Shown here: positions 7,744 through 8,401 of the stretch, piece after piece
How positions within the stretch are numbered: the stretch's first letter is position 1
Layout of the letters: each line of letters starts with the position of its first letter
NCBI GenBank assembly: GCA_958439775.1
Contig: CAUBWQ010000029.1
Location: 1 to 8,401, forward strand
Direction of reading: 5' to 3'
Length of the DNA stretch: 8,401 nucleotides
Source: an uncultured Collinsella sp.
Lineage (GTDB): Bacteria; Actinomycetota; Coriobacteriia; Coriobacteriales; Coriobacteriaceae
Translations under genes and position numbers: made by a program
Notes under the pieces: generated by a model
Told to the model about the DNA's origin: nothing
Databases searched by the model: none
The model's input: only the letters and a program-made list of their open reading frames with translations

Positions 7744-8401
7744 GTGGGTAACCACTTCCGTACCTCCGGTGCGGGCGATGATGCCCCCAAGACGCAGGCA
7801 GGCGTCCAGGGCAGTCGTTTCGCCACTCCGGATTCAGAGGGCCAGCCTGTTGCTCAGGCCCCCGCTCAGCCGGCAGATCAGGCACAGCCGGCATCCGATC
7901 CCTTTGCCTACAATCCAACCAGCGATGTCGCGCTTTCCGGCACGGCGGGTTTTGAGCCCGTTCAGGCCGTGACCGCTCGCGTGGAGCAGCCTCAGGCTGG
8001 CGCCGCCATGCCGCAGCCTACCATGGCCGGCATTCCCGACCCCTTGGCCCCTGCGACGCCGGCTCCTCAGCCTGCGCAGTCCGGTCTCTTTGCCGCTATT
8101 CCCGATCCCACGCAGCCTGCTGCCCCGGTGGTCGAGAGCGATCAGGCCGCCGAGGTCGCAAGCCTCGATAACGCGCTCAACAACCCCGATTTTACGTCGG
8201 TGTTTGCGCCCATCGATCCGCAGGCCAGCCGCAAGAAGATGGCCAAGCAGGCCGGTGTCGAGCCCGTCATCCTTATGGAGCATGTCACCAAGATCTATCC
8301 GGCACAGCCCAACAAGCCTGCACTCGACGACATTAACATCGAGATCTATCCGGGCGAGTCCGCCTTCCTCGCCGGTCACTCCGACTCGAGCAGGACCACG
8401 C
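7744..8401 (+). CDS. ftsE: FtsE-like ABC ATPase with long N-terminal extension (partial, right edge)
   Basis: The reading frame is open to the window edge (219 residues visible). Residues 175-219 begin an ABC ATPase domain: VILMEHVTKIYPAQPNKPAL, then the IYPGES strand and the P-loop. The layout matches FtsE, the ATPase that with FtsX controls peptidoglycan hydrolysis at division; the location a few genes after prfB fits the actinobacterial prfB-ftsE-ftsX order. Two oddities stand out. First, about 174 residues rich in Pro, Gln and Ala precede the ABC domain, with repeated IPDP (97-100, 119-122), no signal peptide and no membrane segment. Second, the P-loop (211-219) reads GHSDSSRTT where GHSGSGKTT or similar is expected, so two glycines and the nucleotide-binding lysine (here R217) are missing. 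The GTG start is supported by AAGGAG (7733-7738), 5 bases away; an internal ATG at 8239 has only a weak site. The signature motif and Walker B lie outside the window, so another ABC family remains possible. Confidence 0.75.
   Translation, partial: MGNHFRTSGAGDDAPKTQAGVQGSRFATPDSEGQPVAQAPAQPADQAQPASDPFAYNPTSDVALSGTAGFEPVQAVTARVEQPQAGAAMPQPTMAGIPDPLAPATPAPQPAQSGLFAAIPDPTQPAAPVVESDQAAEVASLDNALNNPDFTSVFAPIDPQASRKKMAKQAGVEPVILMEHVTKIYPAQPNKPALDDINIEIYPGESAFLAGHSDSSRTT

Noticed and set aside
7376..7918. Small reading frames on both strands across the large palindrome
   Set aside because: Both strands give similar peptides only because of the inverted repeat; no start signals support them.

Overview
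The window looks like a chromosomal segment from a GC-rich anaerobic actinobacterium of the class Coriobacteriia, most probably Collinsella or a close relative. This rests on the housekeeping gene set, third-position GC bias, actinobacterial-style RF2, split transketolase and GC-rich palindromic intergenic repeats. It is an inference from sequence character and not a database match. All six protein genes lie on the + strand; long reading frames on the - strand are shadows of high third-position GC.

Layout. Positions 1-336 hold no gene: the terminator of a gene to the left (24-61), two related REP-like palindromes (69-135 and about 138-199), a small perfect inverted repeat (227-242) and a probable secA promoter (-10 near 270). 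secA (337-3144) encodes the Sec translocase motor and overlaps prfB (3144-4292, release factor 2) by one base (TAATG), so the two are almost certainly co-transcribed. A 130-base gap follows, with a promoter-like element and a strong terminator hairpin whose U-tract touches the ribosome binding site of the next gene. That gene (4423-5313) encodes a YitT-family membrane protein. After a 207-base gap come the two halves of a split transketolase (5521-6351 and 6353-7294), one base apart and closed by a strong terminator (7341-7377). Positions 7378-7743 hold no gene but contain a 151-base near-palindrome with 28-base perfect arms, followed by the promoter region of an ftsE-like gene. That gene starts at GTG 7744 and runs off the right edge.

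Functional picture. secA-prfB is a protein export/translation termination pair, the transketolase pair serves the non-oxidative pentose phosphate pathway, and ftsE encodes the ATPase of the FtsEX division complex. In many actinobacteria prfB is followed directly by ftsE-ftsX-smpB. Here yitT and the transketolase pair sit between them.

The points most worth a second look are: (i) an RF2 whose codon-recognition tripeptide reads SPT instead of SPF, in a gene without the classic programmed frameshift and in a window where none of the five complete genes ends in TGA; (ii) an FtsE-like protein with a ~174-residue Pro/Gln/Ala-rich N-terminal extension and a Walker A motif lacking the catalytic lysine and two glycines; (iii) the 151-base palindrome; and (iv) the terminator placed directly against the yitT ribosome binding site. 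I saw no CRISPR array, tRNA, rRNA, insertion sequence with a transposase gene, or obvious defence system.
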